From: Actinomadura rupiterrae | GTDB lineage: Bacteria; Actinomycetota; Actinomycetes; Streptosporangiales; Streptosporangiaceae | Reading direction: 5' to 3' | NCBI RefSeq assembly: GCF_024172125.1 | Contig: NZ_JAMZEA010000003.1 | Span: forward strand, 558,001-622,000 | DNA: 64,000 nt | Part shown: one piece after another, positions 61,393 to 64,000 of the stretch | How positions within the stretch are numbered: the stretch's first letter is position 1 | How the letters are laid out: each line of letters opens with the position of its first letter | Translations under genes and position numbers: made by a program | Notes under the pieces: model-generated | Database searches by the model: none | Told to the model about the DNA's origin: nothing | The model's input: the letters and a program-made list of their open reading frames with translations, nothing else

Positions 61393-62801
61393 GGGGTGAG
61401 GAAGGTGAGGGGCAGGAAGCGGGTCGTCGTCGCGGACGCGGTCGCGTCGGAGGGGTCCGAGGGGCCGCAGAGCGCCTGGATGACGTGCGAGCCGAGCGCG
61501 TTGTCGATCGGGTCCGCGAGGGGCACGCCCTCGCCGTCGAGGCGCTGGTACCGGCTGCGGTTGCCCGCGACCGTGAGCTGGCGGGTGCCGTCCTGGCTGG
61601 TCAGGGACTGGGTCACCGCGCCCCAGACCGTCCCGTCGTGGCCCCAGAAGCGGCCGCAGGGCAGGTTCAGCGCGTAGACGCCGAGGCCGTAGTCGAGGAC
61701 GGTCCGACCACCCGCGTCCTTCACCGGGACGGTCTTCTGCATCTCGGCGAGCGCGTTCTTGCTGGTCAGCTTGCCCGTGAGCAGGTCGCGGTAGAAGTGG
61801 TTCAGGTCGTCGGGCGTGGAGACGAGCGAGGCCGACGCGAACGCCCAGCTCATGTCGTACTCGCTGTAGTCGCGCGGCGTGGTGAGCACGCCGTGCAACG
61901 ACTCGTACATCTTCGGGTGCGGGGCGCGGATCGCCGCGTCGTTCGGGAAGAACGTGTGGCGGAGGCCGGAGCGGCGGATCACGTTGTCGGTGATGTAGTC
62001 CGACGCGCGCTGGCCGGTGACCTTCTCCAGCAGCAGGCCGAGGATGACGTAGTCGGTGTTGGAGTACGACCAGGTCTGCCCGGGGTCGCCGGCCGGCTTC
62101 GCGCCGAGGCCCCACGCGACGAGCTGCTGCGGTGTCAGGTGCCGGTACCGGTTCGCGTCGATGCTCGCCGCGGACGGGTCGTCCAGGGACGGGAACGCGG
62201 CGGGCATGTAGTCGCCTATGCCGCTGGTGTGGTTCAGCAGCATCCGGACGGTCACCTGGCGCCCGCGCTGGCCGGGGACGAGGTCGGGCAGATAGCCGCC
62301 GACCGGGTCGTCCAGGTGGACGCGTCCCTGGTCGACCTGCTGCAGGACGGCCGTGGCGACGAACGTCTTGGTGATGCCGCCGACGCGCTGCCGCATGTCC
62401 GGGCGGACGGGCCGCCCGGCCGCGGTGTCGGCGACGCCGGACGAGCCCTGCCAGGACGTCTCGCCATCCCGGGCCGCCGAGGACAGGCCGGGCATTCCGG
62501 CCTCGTGGGTGGCGTCGAGGGTGGCTTGGAGCTTCGCCGGGTCCAGGCCGTCCAGGGCTTCCTGTCCGGGCTCGGACCGGACCGCGGTGGGGCCGCCCTG
62601 CTCGGGGGCGAGCGGGCTGCCCGCGGCGGCGGGCATCGGGGCCGTCCACGGAAGCGGGGGCGCCAGGCCGGGCGCGCCCGCCCGCAGAGCGCCTTCCGAG
62701 GGGGCGGAGGCGGGCAGGACGGAAGCCGCCGTCCCGGCCGTGACCGCCGTCGTCGCCAGCGCCGCCGCGGCAAGAAGCCGCCGGAGCCGCCTGGTCTCCA
62801 T
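61383..62801 (-). CDS. beta-lactamase/serine hydrolase-fold protein lacking catalytic Ser
   Basis: 472 residues from ATG 62801 (the frame is open to 62867). Signal peptide (about 1-34). Class C/DD-peptidase-like fold. The S-x-x-K motif reads G-G-I-T-K (141-145), with Gly142 where Ser is expected. Lys145, YSN (246-248) and a HDG turn in GHDGTVWG remain. The fold is thus intact but the nucleophile is missing, so it may bind peptidoglycan peptides without hydrolysis or use another residue. Secreted or anchored. Confidence 0.82.
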   Translation of the reverse strand: METRRLRRLLAAAALATTAVTAGTAASVLPASAPSEGALRAGAPGLAPPLPWTAPMPAAAGSPLAPEQGGPTAVRSEPGQEALDGLDPAKLQATLDATHEAGMPGLSSAARDGETSWQGSSGVADTAAGRPVRPDMRQRVGGITKTFVATAVLQQVDQGRVHLDDPVGGYLPDLVPGQRGRQVTVRMLLNHTSGIGDYMPAAFPSLDDPSAASIDANRYRHLTPQQLVAWGLGAKPAGDPGQTWSYSNTDYVILGLLLEKVTGQRASDYITDNVIRRSGLRHTFFPNDAAIRAPHPKMYESLHGVLTTPRDYSEYDMSWAFASASLVSTPDDLNHFYRDLLTGKLTSKNALAEMQKTVPVKDAGGRTVLDYGLGVYALNLPCGRFWGHDGTVWGAVTQSLTSQDGTRQLTVAGNRSRYQRLDGEGVPLADPIDNALGSHVIQALCGPSDPSDATASATTTRFLPLTFLTPNP

Positions 62802-63014
62802 CCCGCCACTCCAGTCCCTGAACCACCCGGGCGTCGCACCCGGTAGGCGTCCACTGTGGCACCACAACTCAACGCAAGTCCGACATCAAGGCGAACCGGA
62901 CATGGAGATGTGACGAGACGGTGATCCCGCCGGGTTCATCGTGATCGGCATGAGACCCGTCACGGGAACTTTCCGGCCCGCCGTGAGCCCGGTCACGCCC
63001 TCATTTCTGGGTTC

Positions 63015-63030
63015 GTCCTAGACATAGGAC
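63015..63030. promoter_or_regulatory. inverted repeat GTCCTA-N4-TAGGAC, candidate TetR operator
   Basis: Perfect 6-bp arms, 58 bases before the TetR start and between divergent genes. Fits autoregulation. Confidence 0.55.
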
Positions 63031-63088
63031 TGGGCCAAGTTCATGCCAGAATGGACGCCATGACGGCCAAGACGGAGGGTGGCCCGCC

Positions 63089-63769
63089 GTGACGAAGACC
63101 GAGGAGCCCAGGGCCGGGGAGCCCAGGGCCCAGGAGCCACGGGCGGAGGGGCTGCGGGCTCTGAAGAAGCGCCAGACCAGGCTCGCCATCTCGCACGCGG
63201 CGACCCGGCTGTTCCTTGAGCGCGGCTTCGACAAGGTCACGATCGCCGAGATCGCGGAGGCGGCGCAGGTCGCCAAGATGACCGTGACCAACTACTTCCC
63301 GCGCAAGGAGGACCTGGCGCTCGACGTGCACGCCGAGTTCGTGGCGTGGCTCGCCGGGACCGTCCGGGACCGCGCGCCCGGCGAGTCCGCGCTGGCCGCC
63401 CTCCGCCGCGCCTACCTGGACGCCGTGGACCGGCGCGAGGCGCTGATCGGCTTCAGCGGCGAGCCGTTCGCCCGGATGCTCACCGGGAGCCCCACGCTGG
63501 TCGCCCGCATCCGGGAGCTGCACGAGGAGCGCGAGGCCGCCCTCGCCGAGGCGCTCGCCGAGACGTCCGATCAAGGGGGCCTGACCGCCCGGATCGCGGC
63601 GGCGCAGTTCGGCGCCGTCCACCGGGTGCTGTTCGACGAGGCCCTGCGCCGGACCGTGGACGGCCAGACCCACGAGGAGATCGCCGCCGCGCTCACCGGG
63701 GCCGCCCACGAGGCCTTCGACCTCCTGGAACCCTCGCTCGGCGGTTACACCCCGCGGGCAGACCCGTAA
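63089..63769 (+). CDS. TetR-family transcriptional regulator
   Basis: 226 residues from GTG 63089. A charged leader with four EPRA-type repeats (about 5-20) precedes the HTH (TIAEIAEAAQVAKMTVTNYF, about 51-70) and a helical ligand domain. Targets could be itself and the divergent serine-hydrolase-like gene. Confidence 0.9.
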   Translation: MTKTEEPRAGEPRAQEPRAEGLRALKKRQTRLAISHAATRLFLERGFDKVTIAEIAEAAQVAKMTVTNYFPRKEDLALDVHAEFVAWLAGTVRDRAPGESALAALRRAYLDAVDRREALIGFSGEPFARMLTGSPTLVARIRELHEEREAALAEALAETSDQGGLTARIAAAQFGAVHRVLFDEALRRTVDGQTHEEIAAALTGAAHEAFDLLEPSLGGYTPRADP

Positions 63770-63844
63770 ACCTGGCCACAGCTGTCACGGGGACGGCCTA
63801 ACCTTTACGCCGGGTTTGCGGGTTTGTAGGCGAGGGGGTCTTGC

Positions 63845-64000
63845 GTGGCGCTGCCGGAGCATCTGGAGCTGCTGGTCACCGATGAGCCGGTCTGCGACTA
63901 CTGGGCTCACGGTCCCTGGCGGGTACCGGACGGGCTGTTCGCGGAGATCCGCGAGCGGGTCGAGGCCCTGGTCGACGATCCGCGCTGCAAGGGGCTGACC
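63845..64000 (+). CDS. hypothetical protein, 3'-truncated by window end
   Basis: From GTG 63845 the frame is open for 52 codons to the right edge: VALPEHLELLVTDEPVCDYW…. No family recognised from this fragment. TTTACGCC at about 63804 may be part of a promoter. Confidence 0.5.
   Translation, partial: MALPEHLELLVTDEPVCDYWAHGPWRVPDGLFAEIRERVEALVDDPRCKGLT

Overview
The window is high-GC actinomycete DNA. WhiB, DUF2637/SpdB-type, prim-pol and FtsK-like plasmid-type genes, ATGA-coupled operons, GTG/TTG starts and G/C-rich third positions point to an actinobacterium, most plausibly the Streptosporangiales (Actinomadura-like). That placement is inference. About two thirds of the window is accessory DNA; ordinary chromosome resumes at the tRNA-Arg(CCU) gene near 41.4 kb.

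Region 1 (1-11.3 kb) is a mosaic of defence and regulatory genes. It holds a PNKP-type HAD phosphatase and a compact CBASS pair in lower-GC DNA (CD-NTase followed by an S-4TM membrane effector). Beyond an unknown reverse-strand gene lies an XRE-TPR regulator/SLOG gene pair whose regulator is cut in two by an IS5-type insertion sequence with a 3-bp target duplication. Next come a gene carrying a 209-bp tandem duplication, an APH-like kinase and an anti-sigma-type ATPase. Region 2 (11.4-19.1 kb) looks like the remnant of an older integrated element: a winged-helix protein, a replication-relaxation protein with a coupled small ORF, a sigma-like factor, a second IS5-type element and a large serine recombinase.

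Region 3 (19108-41413) is an apparently complete actinomycete integrative and conjugative element (AICE), about 22.3 kb, integrated in the 3' half of tRNA-Arg(CCU). A 43-bp direct repeat marks its ends. At the left it carries a lower-GC cargo: a ComF-like phosphoribosyltransferase overlapping a DprA-HAD fusion (a ShosTA-like toxin-antitoxin pair) and a putative methyltransferase. A KorSA-like GntR repressor with a GTATAC operator cluster follows. The transfer operon contains WhiB, DUF3307, DUF2637/SpdB and a TraB/FtsK translocase with octamer repeats just downstream. After it come DUF5131 and a C5 DNA methyltransferase. A prim-pol/ATPase replication module has iteron-like repeats inside its 3' end, and xis plus a tyrosine integrase abut attR. 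One intergenic motif occurs four times along the element.

Region 4 (41.5-64 kb) is chromosomal: a VanY-like peptidase, a four-gene MacB/FtsX-type ABC operon, a LysR/MFS divergent pair, TetR plus a DrrAB-type exporter, an ECF42-type sigma factor with its DGPF protein and a DoxX gene sharing one promoter signature, a secreted lipase, a poly-gamma-glutamate hydrolase, an SDR, a serine-hydrolase-fold protein lacking its catalytic serine, a TetR regulator and a truncated ORF at the right edge.
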